Origin: Calditrichota bacterium
GTDB taxonomy: Bacteria; Calditrichota; Calditrichia; Calditrichales; Calditrichaceae
Direction: 5' to 3'
Assembly: GCA_024278755.1 (NCBI GenBank)
Contig: JAJRSO010000065.1
Location: 1 to 57,811, forward strand
DNA length: 57,811 bases
Shown here: piece by piece, positions 25,738-33,835 of the stretch
Numbering within the stretch: the first letter of the stretch is position 1
Layout: each line of letters starts with the position of its first letter
Program-made: the position numbers and the translations under genes
Notes under the pieces: generated by a model
Databases searched by the model: none
What the model saw: only the letters and a program-made list of their open reading frames with translations
Told to the model about the DNA's origin: nothing

Positions 25738-27723
25738 ATGATTAAGTTTATATTCCCTCTGTTTTTTGTTTTAGTTAGTTTTATATCCTGCTCTAAAGAG
25801 CAAACAACGCCTGATTTTTTTAGCCGGATAAAAACCCTTGAATATAGCAGGGAGCAGAATGCCGCAAAATGGGAAACTTTGTATCGGCAACTAAAAACAG
25901 ACGACCAAAAGCAAGCGCTCCTTAAATCTGTCGCCAAAATCAAAAGCCGTTCCTGCATTCCTTTTCTTGCCCGGGCGCTTCGGCATTCTGTATCCGATTC
26001 CATCTCTAAGGCTGCTATTTTTGCTCTTGGACAAAGCGGCGGCGCCGAGGCGGAAAACGTTTTACTCCGTCTGCCTTTTGATTCGTTAAAAACTCCCGCT
26101 CAGACGCAATTATTATTTGCCCTGTCTCAATGCGGATCGGAACAGGCAATTCCCTTTTTGCAACGACGCTTAAAATCCGGATCGTTTCCGCGGCAGACAT
26201 TTTCTACGCTTGCCCATTTACGAAGAAAGGGGGTTGGAAAATCGTTTTTTCCCGAAGACTCCAGCCGTGTTTTGGCCTATTATCTTTATTATGCTGCAGA
26301 ATTTAAACATCTTCCGCTTACTATTTCTTTGCTGAGCCATGCAAAACCTGCAAATCAAAAGTATTTATTTAAAACATTAGTTAAAAAAGCGGCCTTAGAC
26401 AGTGGTCGTTTTAGACGGATACTTCGTTCGGACAGCTTGGCGTTAGGGGAATTAAAAACGGCGCTTCTATCTGTTCTTTCAAAAAAAACAGACTGGAAAA
26501 TTCAACTGTATGCTTTGCCTCTTGTTCCGTTACTTCGCGATTCCATATTAACCGGACAGCTGCGGAGTTTTTATACCTCTTCCAACCCGCATCTTTTTCT
26601 ATCCGCAGTAAAGGCTTCTGTTGCGCCGATGTCCTCTTCGGAGGCCTCCTCTTTGTTGCTTTCTTTTTTGGGTTCGGAACAAAATCCGTTTCTGCGAGCC
26701 GAGCTTTTAAAACTCCTGGCTCGTTTTAATAATCAGATTGCTTACCGTATTATAATGCAAGATTTGGACAAGGGGACTAACCGTTATAAAATAGCGCTGC
26801 TCGACGCTCTTGCCCAAACCGAAATAAAGCCGGCCCTAAACACTATCAGGCAGTTTCTTGCCGTTCCCAATCCGCCGCTTGCCAACAAGGCCTTTGAACT
26901 CTTGGCAAAACGTGGCTTAATTTATAAGCAAAACATACAACAACTGTTGGCTTCGGAAGCCTTTAGTTCTGTAACCATTGCCCTGGAACAGTGTAAAAAA
27001 GAGCGCTTAAAACTTGCGGCCGAAACATTGCTAAACCTATATCATAAATTCAGCACTCCCGCAGATTTTGAAGTACAAAAAGCGGTGGTTAATTATTTTT
27101 CGGAAAAAACGGTTTTAACAGATACGCTCCTGCAAAATCGTCTTTGGGATCAGGCGGCTCACCCTTTTATGCAACGGCTGCTTATACAAAAAGACCCAAC
27201 GCTTTTTCCCGGCCGGAGAGTAACCAAAAAATACCTGGAATATTTACCCGTTTTCTTACGGCCGGACTCTCTGGATTACAATCATAAAAATCCGCAGATT
27301 TTAATTAAAACGAGTCGCGGTGAAATAACCATAGAGCTTTATATCCGGGATGCGCCTCTTACGGTTCATAATTTTTTACACCTCACAACCACCGGTTTTT
27401 ATAGGCGCCTGGATTTTCACCGGGTTGTGTCCGATTTTGTCATTCAGGGCGGCGATCCCGAAGGAGACGGCTGGGGCGGAACCGACTATTTAATCCCTTC
27501 GGAAGACAATGGCATTCCTTTTGAGCGGGGAAGCGTAGGAATTGCCACCTCCGGGTTTGATACGGGAAGCTGCCAGTTTTTTATCTGCCAATCCGGGCAG
27601 CCGCATCTGACAGGGAACTATACAAACTTTGGACGTGTTATAAAGGGAATGGACGTTGTTAATCATATTCTTCCGGGGGATAAAATTCTTGATATTAAAC
27701 GATTGGACGGTAACTCTTTATGA
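25738..27723 (+). CDS. Lipoprotein with HEAT-like repeats fused to a cyclophilin-type peptidyl-prolyl isomerase
   Basis: A 661-aa protein. The signal peptide ends in a lipobox with C18 (VSFISC), so it is probably a membrane-anchored lipoprotein. Residues about 45-480 are alpha-helical HEAT-like repeats (for example SCIPFLARALRHSVSDSISKAAIFALGQSGG, given here only in outline). Residues about 520-660 form a cyclophilin domain with the active-site blocks FHRVV, FVIQGGD, GSCQFFIC and NFGRVIKG, equivalent to the catalytic Arg, Phe/Gln and Gln-Phe residues. Cyclophilins accelerate proline isomerisation during folding, and the HEAT scaffold may bind clients. It overlaps the histidine kinase gene by 4 bases, an unusual pairing. 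Confidence 0.88.
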   Translation: MIKFIFPLFFVLVSFISCSKEQTTPDFFSRIKTLEYSREQNAAKWETLYRQLKTDDQKQALLKSVAKIKSRSCIPFLARALRHSVSDSISKAAIFALGQSGGAEAENVLLRLPFDSLKTPAQTQLLFALSQCGSEQAIPFLQRRLKSGSFPRQTFSTLAHLRRKGVGKSFFPEDSSRVLAYYLYYAAEFKHLPLTISLLSHAKPANQKYLFKTLVKKAALDSGRFRRILRSDSLALGELKTALLSVLSKKTDWKIQLYALPLVPLLRDSILTGQLRSFYTSSNPHLFLSAVKASVAPMSSSEASSLLLSFLGSEQNPFLRAELLKLLARFNNQIAYRIIMQDLDKGTNRYKIALLDALAQTEIKPALNTIRQFLAVPNPPLANKAFELLAKRGLIYKQNIQQLLASEAFSSVTIALEQCKKERLKLAAETLLNLYHKFSTPADFEVQKAVVNYFSEKTVLTDTLLQNRLWDQAAHPFMQRLLIQKDPTLFPGRRVTKKYLEYLPVFLRPDSLDYNHKNPQILIKTSRGEITIELYIRDAPLTVHNFLHLTTTGFYRRLDFHRVVSDFVIQGGDPEGDGWGGTDYLIPSEDNGIPFERGSVGIATSGFDTGSCQFFICQSGQPHLTGNYTNFGRVIKGMDVVNHILPGDKILDIKRLDGNSL

Positions 27724-28940
27724 GATATAAAATAGTCAGTCAAAAAGGAAATGTAAAAGCGCTTCTTTTTTTGGTTGGTATTATTTTAATTGTTTCTGGT
27801 ATTTTTTATTCACAGCGGCTGGTAAACGATTTAAAAGAACAATCGGCCCAATACCTTCGGTTTCGTATAAAAGTTTTCGAAACCAATATTAACAATCCTA
27901 ATCTTAATACCGATATAAATTTTTTATTCAACGAAGTTATCCGCGGCGCGGACTATCCTATCATTTACACCAATGTCAACAATGTGCCGCAAAGCTGGAT
28001 GCATCTCGAAAAAGACATCCCGCAGGTGCATCCTTCGGAACTTACTAAAAAAGACAGCCTGCGTTTATATACGTACCTGGAGCAAATGACCGGCGAAAAC
28101 ACACCCATTCCCATTAAATATCAGGATAGTCTTATTTTGGGATACTATTATTACGGTTTGTCGCCCGTCATTAATAAACTTCGGCTTTTTCCATTTATTG
28201 CCATCGGCGCGGCGGCGCTTTTTATTTTGGTAGGATATTTCGGGTTTTCTTATATTAAAAAAAGCGAGCAGCAAATGATTTGGGTGGGGATGGCCAAAGA
28301 GACTGCGCACCAGCTGGGAACGCCCCTAAGTTCCATTGCCGGATGGCTGGAACTTATTACGCTGGATCGCTCCCTTTCTGATTCTGCCGTCAGTGAGATT
28401 AAAAAAGATCTTTTACGTTTAAATAAAATAGCCGGGCGTTTTTCTAAAATTGGTTCTGTTCCCGAGCTGACACTTAACCGGGTAGATGAAATTACCGCCC
28501 TGGTGGTGGAATATTTTCAGCGTCGCCTGCCCAATATGCAAAAAAAGGTTTCGCTCCGTTTTTCCGCAAAAGCAGATATTCCCGCTGTTTTGCTGAACCA
28601 GGAGCTTTTTGAATGGGTTCTTGAAAATCTTATTAAAAACAGTATCGATTCCATCGAAAACACAAACGGTATAATTCAGATAATGATACAACATAAGGCA
28701 GAAAAAGAACTCGTTTACCTTGATATAAGCGATACCGGAAGGGGGATTAACGCCAAGCAGAAAAAAAATATCTTTAAACCCGGATTTAGTACAAAAAAAC
28801 GCGGTTGGGGGCTTGGGTTAAGCTTGGCCCGTCGAATTGTTGAAGAATACCACGGTGGGAAGCTTTTCTTAAAAGAGAGTAAACCCGGCGCGGGGTCCAC
28901 GTTTAGAATTGTACTTAATGTACCAAAAAAACTTGCTTGA
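27720..28940 (+). CDS. Sensor histidine kinase
   Basis: A 406-aa membrane kinase. It has two transmembrane helices (about 12-31 and 156-178) enclosing a sensor region of about 125 residues. The phospho-acceptor region is MAKETAHQLGTPLSSI with H197. N box LENLIKNSIDSIEN, G1 DTGRGI, F box FKPGFSTKK and G2 RGWGLGLSLARRI follow. No HAMP or PAS domain is evident. No response regulator gene is adjacent; the next genes are an ECF sigma factor and its anti-sigma factor. The first codons overlap the HEAT-cyclophilin gene, suggesting that the lipoprotein and kinase are produced together. Confidence 0.93.
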   Translation: MRYKIVSQKGNVKALLFLVGIILIVSGIFYSQRLVNDLKEQSAQYLRFRIKVFETNINNPNLNTDINFLFNEVIRGADYPIIYTNVNNVPQSWMHLEKDIPQVHPSELTKKDSLRLYTYLEQMTGENTPIPIKYQDSLILGYYYYGLSPVINKLRLFPFIAIGAAALFILVGYFGFSYIKKSEQQMIWVGMAKETAHQLGTPLSSIAGWLELITLDRSLSDSAVSEIKKDLLRLNKIAGRFSKIGSVPELTLNRVDEITALVVEYFQRRLPNMQKKVSLRFSAKADIPAVLLNQELFEWVLENLIKNSIDSIENTNGIIQIMIQHKAEKELVYLDISDTGRGINAKQKKNIFKPGFSTKKRGWGLGLSLARRIVEEYHGGKLFLKESKPGAGSTFRIVLNVPKKLA

Positions 28941-28964
28941 CAATAAAAACGTTTTTCATAAATT
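28937..28964 (+). promoter_or_regulatory. Candidate promoter for the ECF sigma operon
   Basis: TTGACA (28937-28942), a 16-base spacer and TAAATT (28959-28964). It overlaps the end of the kinase gene. Confidence 0.4.
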
Positions 28965-28991
28965 AGCTTATTTTAAGTAAGGAATTTTATC

Positions 28992-29576
28992 TTGTCTAAG
29001 AATAAACATACATTGTTTTCCGAGCTGGTAAAACCACACCTTACCTCTCTTTTCAGCACCGCCCTGCGTATGACGCACCATAAAGGGGACGCCGAAGATT
29101 TGGTCCAGGATACTTTGTTTAAAGCATATCGCGCTTTGGATCAATTTCAGGAAAATACAAACTTTAGAGCCTGGATTTTCCGCATTATGGTTAACACGTT
29201 TATTACCGGGTATCGGAAGGCTGTAAAACAGCCGCAAAAAATTAGTTACGATGATATGGAAGAATTTTTCCTTTTTAAGCGTTTAGATGAAAATAAAGAG
29301 CTTCAGGAAACATCTAAAGAAGAATTTTTAGATACTTTTTTTGACGATGATATAAAAGAAGCACTTGAAAATCTGCCATATCAGTTTAGATTAGTTGTGC
29401 TTTTATGTGACGTGGAAGGGTTTTCATATAATGAAATCGCCAGCGTTATCGATGCACCCCTCGGCACTGTGATGTCCCGTTTGTACCGAGGCAGAAAATT
29501 ACTTCAACGTAATTTATGGGCTTATGCCAAAACAAGAGGATACATCACCGATGTCACGGTCGCACGCCAGTCATAA
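28992..29576 (+). CDS. ECF-type RNA polymerase sigma factor
   Basis: A 194-aa sigma-70 family factor with regions 2 and 4 only. Region 2 carries DAEDLVQDTLFKAYRALDQF and NFRAWIFRIMVNTFI; region 4 carries LPYQFRLVVLLCDVEGFSYNEIASVIDAPLGTVMSRLYRGRK. The spacing is that of the RpoE/SigW-like ECF group. Translation starts at TTG (28992), eight bases after AAGGA. It overlaps the anti-sigma gene by 26 bases, which fits coupled expression. The regulon is unknown. Confidence 0.93.
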   Translation: MSKNKHTLFSELVKPHLTSLFSTALRMTHHKGDAEDLVQDTLFKAYRALDQFQENTNFRAWIFRIMVNTFITGYRKAVKQPQKISYDDMEEFFLFKRLDENKELQETSKEEFLDTFFDDDIKEALENLPYQFRLVVLLCDVEGFSYNEIASVIDAPLGTVMSRLYRGRKLLQRNLWAYAKTRGYITDVTVARQS

Positions 29577-29808
29577 AAAATTTAATTGTGCCGATGTGGA
29601 AAAATTAGCACAACGTTATATTGACAACCAGTTAGATGAGGAAGAAAAAAGATTGTTTGATGAACATCTTGAATATTGTCTCCCTTGCGATAAGAAAATT
29701 CAGTTTGAGTTCAAACTGAAAGAGATTGTAAAATCCAAAGCAAGGGAACCGCTATCAAACAATTATTCTTCCGAAAAAATAAAATCTTTTCTGGAAAACC
29801 TGCACTAA
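29551..29808 (+). CDS. Anti-sigma factor with zinc-finger (HC2/ZAS) domain
   Basis: An 85-aa soluble protein with a ZAS-type zinc site (C13, H39, C43, C46; HLEYCLPC core). No transmembrane helix is present, so it would be a soluble anti-sigma factor rather than a membrane-spanning one. The ATG at 29551 has an AGAGGA ribosome binding site and begins just before the domain; an upstream in-frame ATG at 29524 lacks one. It overlaps the sigma gene. Members of the family bind and hold the ECF factor, often releasing it on thiol oxidation, a possibility not shown here. Confidence 0.8.
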   Translation: MSRSHASHKKFNCADVEKLAQRYIDNQLDEEEKRLFDEHLEYCLPCDKKIQFEFKLKEIVKSKAREPLSNNYSSEKIKSFLENLH

Positions 29809-29819
29809 GCATTTTTTTA

Positions 29820-29865
29820 ACCGGAAAAGCGTCTATGCCGTTTTTTGTACGGGGTTATTTTTTAT
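29820..29865. terminator. Possible terminator between convergent genes
   Basis: CCGT, TTTTTGT, ACGG hairpin inside AACC...GGTT flanks, followed by ATTTTTT, between the anti-sigma gene and the minus-strand gene. The pairing is short, so confidence is limited. Confidence 0.3.
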
Positions 29866-30686
29866 TCTTTTCTTCCCGGTTGGTTTTCAAATTGAATAGA
29901 CTGATTAAACAAAAAATTCTTCAGCTTAATTTCGTCATAGTATTTTCTGCCTTTTGTTTCTGCCCGTTGCACTTCAATCATTAAATCCGCCGGAACCCAG
30001 ATCCCTTTTTCCAAGCGGCTGGTTACCGTTATATCAAACCCGTTGTCTATCTCATCCAAAACATAGTTCTGAACAGACCAGCCCGTACATAACCATTTTG
30101 TTTTGGCCGTTTTAAACCGGGGATAAATAACAATTTGTTTTTGTGTTTGGGGATAATCGATTTGTATCATAAGCAGTAATCCGTTTTCACCGAAAAGGTA
30201 TTTAATTCTTGTCAAAAGAGAATCTCTGCCGGTGGAAAACGTTAATTGAACGGCTTCGTCATTATGTTGCAAAATATAATCGGGACTTATACTATCATAA
30301 ATTCCGTTTAGATAAAAACGCTGCAAATCGATAAGTATACCGCGTAGCTGTTTTTTTAGCCCCTGGAGCGCTTCCTCGTATTCATTTGTTCTGTTTTCCG
30401 GAATCTTCGGAACTCCGTTTTGTGAAAGATACAATTTATCCGGGTTAAACCAGATTAATTGCAGGGGAAAGATTTCCGCGTTATTCCATATTTCTTTTGC
30501 CAGTTGTTCCGTTGTAGCGCTTGTTACCAGGGCCACAAAGTTTTATACTCCTGTTGCCGACATATTATAATAGGATGTTTTTACACGGTTAAAGAACTCC
30601 TGCTCGTTAAAAATCTTTTGTTGACAAAAAAGCGCTTTCGGCAAAACAGAAACAAAAAATAAAAACAAAAAAACCTGTTTTATCAT
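29862..30686 (-). pseudogene. Exported protein gene with an in-frame TAA stop
   Basis: The ATG at 30686 opens a 47-codon frame (MIKQVFLFLFFVSVLPKALF and on), a clear signal peptide followed by mature sequence ending SYYNMSATGV. A TAA at 30543-30545 then interrupts it. The same frame continues immediately as NFVALVTSATTEQL for 226 more codons to 29862, with no length change. The intact protein would be 274 aa. Its fold looks beta-rich and could be LolA-like or DUF4292-like, but I do not recognise it firmly. A single base change (for example AAA to TAA, Lys) would explain it. A GTG at 30536 could give an unexported product. Alternatives are a sequencing or assembly error, or readthrough. Confidence 0.65.
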
Positions 30687-30785
30687 ATTAAATCTTTGGT
30701 GTTTATGTATCATACGGATTTCCTCTTTTTTTTGCCTATCCCGTATTTTTTTAGTATTTTTCTTGTTTAATTTTTGTGTGTGAAA

Positions 30786-31814
30786 ATGAATTTAGAAACA
30801 ATTGTTTTTGAAAACAATACTCTGCGTATAATAGATCAAAATCTTCTGCCGGCCAGGTTAACTTATATAACTCTGTCTACGTTGGAAGAGGTCATTACAG
30901 CTATTAAAAAAATGTCTGTACGCGGCGCTCCGGCTATTGGAATAACCGCGGCTTACGGTTTATATTTACATGCAGTTATTTTACACAACTCCGGGTCTTT
31001 GACAAAAAGTGCATTTTTACAGGCCGGCTATGCCCTTAAATCGGCTCGTCCAACTGCCGTTAACCTATCGTGGGCTGTCGAAAAAATGATTCACGCTTAC
31101 TTAAATCCACCGACTCCCAATGAGGTGCAGACTCTATCGCGACTTAAAGCGGAGGCCGGGACGATTCATGCGGCAGATAAAAAAACCTGTGATTTAATCG
31201 GTAAATACGGTGCGGAACTATTGCCAAAGAAGGTCTCCGTTTTAACCCATTGTAATGCCGGCATTCTGGCCACCGGAGGACGGGGCACGGCACTATCGGT
31301 TATCTATCGCGCGGCAAAATCCGGATCGGTTCATGTTTTTGTTGATGAAACACGACCTGCCGGTCAGGGAATACGGCTAACCTATTGGGAGCTAACCAAA
31401 AACAATATTCCCGCTACGGTATTAACCGATAGTATGGCCGGTTTGCTGATGCAACAAAAAAAAATTGACGCCGTTATTGTTGGCGCAGATCGCATCGCTC
31501 AAAACGGCGATACCGCAAATAAAATTGGTACCTATTCGCTTGCTGTTTTAGCAGGATATCATGATGTTCCGTTTTATGTGGCCGCACCTCTTTCTTCCTT
31601 TGATATGAGTTTGGTCAGCGGTGCGTCCATTCCTATTGAATTTCGTGAAAAAGAAGAAGTGCTGGATTTTTGGAAGATTCCTGACCAGGACAAATATACC
31701 GTATTCAATCCTGCTTTTGACGTTACTCCGGCGGAACTTATTAGCGCATTTATTACGGAAAAAGGGGTTATCGGGCCCCCATATAAAGAAAATTTAACTT
31801 ATCTATTTACTTAA
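30786..31814 (+). CDS. mtnA: S-methyl-5-thioribose-1-phosphate isomerase
   Basis: A 342-aa MtnA/eIF2B-alpha-like isomerase converting 5-methylthioribose-1-phosphate to 5-methylthioribulose-1-phosphate in the methionine salvage pathway. Diagnostic motifs are MSVRGAPAIGITAAYG, NLSWAVEKM, LTHCNAGILATGGRGTALSV (catalytic Cys), ETRPAGQGIRLT and VGADRIAQNGDTANKIGTYSLAV (catalytic Asp). No other mtn gene is nearby. The ATG at 30786 gives the usual length; a TTG at 30774 is also in frame. It sits between two genes that each carry a stop codon. Confidence 0.94.
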   Translation: MNLETIVFENNTLRIIDQNLLPARLTYITLSTLEEVITAIKKMSVRGAPAIGITAAYGLYLHAVILHNSGSLTKSAFLQAGYALKSARPTAVNLSWAVEKMIHAYLNPPTPNEVQTLSRLKAEAGTIHAADKKTCDLIGKYGAELLPKKVSVLTHCNAGILATGGRGTALSVIYRAAKSGSVHVFVDETRPAGQGIRLTYWELTKNNIPATVLTDSMAGLLMQQKKIDAVIVGADRIAQNGDTANKIGTYSLAVLAGYHDVPFYVAAPLSSFDMSLVSGASIPIEFREKEEVLDFWKIPDQDKYTVFNPAFDVTPAELISAFITEKGVIGPPYKENLTYLFT

Positions 31815-31832
31815 TAACTTTAAGGAGTTTTT

Positions 31833-32918
31833 ATGAAACGAACCGCCCTTCTTTTTATTACAGCCTTGGTTGGCTTATCAATGCTTGTTTCCTGCCGTCC
31901 GGCAGAGCTGGAAGGCGCCTTTGTAGAATATAAAGCAAACCGCTTTGACAAGGCCCTGGAATTAGCGCAACTTTCTACGGAAAAATACCCGCAAAACGGA
32001 GAAGCCTGGTTACTGCTTGGCCGTCTTTACGGAAAAAAAGACCAGTTTGGCAAAATGGTTGACGCGTTTGACAAAGCCGTTGAAATGAACCCACAATATG
32101 CGGTAACCGTTAAAAATGAAAAAATTTATTATTTTCAGATTAATTTTAACAAAGGTGTAAACAATTATAACACCTTTACAAAGTTGGAAGACCATAAATC
32201 TGAAAAAGCTATAAAGACCATCGATCAGGCAATTGAAGGTTTTTCCAATGCAAATTTAATCAAAACCGACTATACTGCCACAAATCTTCTTGCCTCCTGT
32301 TATAATATTTCCGGCCGTTAGGACAAATCATTAAAATATTATACGGAATTAACCAAAATTGCCCCGGATACTGCTACATCCTGGTTAGCGCTGGGAACGT
32401 ATTATTTTTCTAAAAGCAATTTTGAAAAAGCGGTTGAAAATCTGAAAAAAGCACTCGACATTGAGCCTGAAAATGTTGAAGCAATCACCTTAATTTCTCA
32501 GGCTTATGACATGCTTAAAGACACAGATAATGCCATTAAAGCGTATGAAAAAGCAAAAATTCTTAACAATCAGGAAAAAGCCTTCCCGTATAATTTAGGC
32601 TTAATTTACAACAAACTTCTAAATGTTGAAGGTATTGATGCTGCCACCAAAGCGAAGTATCTTGACAAATTGGTCGAAAACTTTGGTCAGGTTATCAAGC
32701 TGGATCCGGATATTCAGATTGCGTATCAAATGAAAGCGTATGCCGAAATTCAGCAGGAAAAATATGAAAACGCCGTTAAAACATTAAACGCCGGAATAGA
32801 ACATTTTCCCGAAGAAGGCGCCCTTTGGTTTAATCTTGGTATTGCGTACAGCCGTTTGGCAAAGGCAAAAGAAGCAAAAAATGCCTTTAAAAAAGCAGAA
32901 GAACTCGGCTATAAATAA
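31833..32918 (+). pseudogene. TPR lipoprotein gene with an in-frame TAG stop
   Basis: The lipobox C21 (LSMLVSC) marks a lipoprotein. Tetratricopeptide repeats follow (for example EAWLLLGRLYGKKDQF and TSWLALGTYYFSKSNFEKAVENLKKAL). A TAG at 32319-32321 follows LASCYNISGR, and the frame continues directly as DKSLKYYTELTKIAP to a TAA at 32918, giving about 361 codons in total. In the TPR consensus (G-R-Y-D-x-A) this position is normally Tyr, so TAT/TAC to TAG is the simplest explanation. An AAGGAG ribosome binding site precedes the ATG, so the N-terminal half is translatable. A downstream ATG at 32511 is only an internal codon. It shares its region with the TAA-interrupted gene on the other side of mtnA. 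Confidence 0.75.
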
Positions 32919-32986
32919 GAGCGTTTTTGAGTTTTCTTTAAATAGCAGGAAGATGTCTTAGGGGAATTCATTAACTTCAATCGGTT

Positions 32987-33012
32987 AAAAGGGATGCGTT
33001 GTCATCCCTTTT
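32987..33012. terminator. Intrinsic terminator after the TPR lipoprotein gene
   Basis: AAAAGGGATG, a 6-base loop (CGTTGT) and CATCCCTTTT, followed by more T residues. It serves the plus-strand TPR gene and overlaps the 3' end of rex, which reads the other way. Confidence 0.8.
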
Positions 33013-33634
33013 TTTTATCCCGAGATAAATGGTAAGAGAGGGCTTCCAATTCAATTGACATATTTTCGTTCTTAACAATAATTCCTTCCGGAACTTTTAT
33101 GGTAATGGGCGCAAAATTTAAAAACGCGCGTACGCCGCATTTAACCAAATCGTCAACAACCTGTTGTGCTTTATGTGCCGGTACTGCAATAACGGCAATT
33201 TCCAGATTTTCTTTATTGGCGATATAACAAACGTCATCTATATGATGAATTTCCAGATCGCCGGCTTTTTTACCAACCTTATTCAAATCGTTGTCAAAAA
33301 TTGCTTTTATAAAAAAACCCTGTTTTTTAAATTCGGTATAATCAATAAGCGCCCGGCCGATATTTCCGGCGCCCACCAAGCCGATATTCCATTTTTTATC
33401 AATCCCAAGAATGGATCCTATTTCTTTTTTGAGCGCTACCGTGTTATATCCTAAACCGCGTTTGCCGAAGGCTCCGAAAAAAGACAAATCCTTCCGGACT
33501 TGTGCCGAAGTAATATTATTTATATGGGCAATTTTTTCAGACGAAACCGTATCTATTTTTTGTTCTATCAGGCGGGAAAGCGTCCGATAATAGGTGGACA
33601 ATCGACTAATTGTGGGATCGGAAATTTTTTGCAT
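33002..33634 (-). CDS. rex: Redox-sensing transcriptional repressor Rex
   Basis: A 210-aa Rex protein. An N-terminal winged helix (about 1-80; SRLSTYYRTLSRL and ITSAQVRKDLSFFGAFGKRGLGY) is followed by an NAD(H)-binding Rossmann domain with GLVGAGNIGRALIDY. Rex is a dimeric repressor that lets go of DNA when the NADH/NAD ratio rises, derepressing fermentative or respiratory genes. Its promoter contains one TTGTGAA arm, and another arm lies in the citrate synthase promoter of this window. It is a single gene, not in an operon with gyrA. Confidence 0.95.
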   Translation of the reverse strand: MQKISDPTISRLSTYYRTLSRLIEQKIDTVSSEKIAHINNITSAQVRKDLSFFGAFGKRGLGYNTVALKKEIGSILGIDKKWNIGLVGAGNIGRALIDYTEFKKQGFFIKAIFDNDLNKVGKKAGDLEIHHIDDVCYIANKENLEIAVIAVPAHKAQQVVDDLVKCGVRAFLNFAPITIKVPEGIIVKNENMSIELEALSYHLSRDKKKG

Positions 33635-33658
33635 TTATTCTCCCGTTCAGAGATTTTT

Positions 33659-33701
33659 TTCACAAGTAAAACTAAATTAAGCAATTATTTTTGTGTGTCA
33701 A
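33659..33701 (-). promoter_or_regulatory. rex promoter with Rex-like half-site
   Basis: Minus strand TTGACA (33696-33701), a 16-base spacer, TAATTT (33674-33679), then TTGTGAA (33659-33665). The last equals one arm of the Rex operator and could serve autoregulation. The second arm is not convincing. Confidence 0.4.
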
Positions 33702-33787
33702 TACTTATGGGTTGATTTTGCAAGACAATTTTTATGGTTTTCTCAACCGCTAAATGGTGATAGAAATAGCTGTTTGAACAAAAAAAC

Positions 33788-33811
33788 ACCCGAAACGGGT
33801 CGGGTATTTTT
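33788..33811 (-). terminator. Intrinsic terminator of gyrA
   Basis: On the minus strand ACCCGA, a 6-base loop and TCGGGT are followed by G and a run of seven T residues, located about 30 bases after the gyrA stop. Confidence 0.75.
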
Positions 33812-33835
33812 AAATTTTATTCTGTTCGTTGCACG

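Noticed and set aside
32319-32321. Pyrrolysine or other programmed recoding at the TAG
   Set aside because: A different stop (TAA) interrupts the neighbour and the residue expected here is an ordinary Tyr, so simple nonsense mutation or sequence error is more likely; kept only as an alternative.
32511-32918. Separate TPR gene starting at an internal ATG
   Set aside because: It is the continuation of the TPR lipoprotein after the TAG at 32319; there is no ribosome binding site and the frame is continuous.
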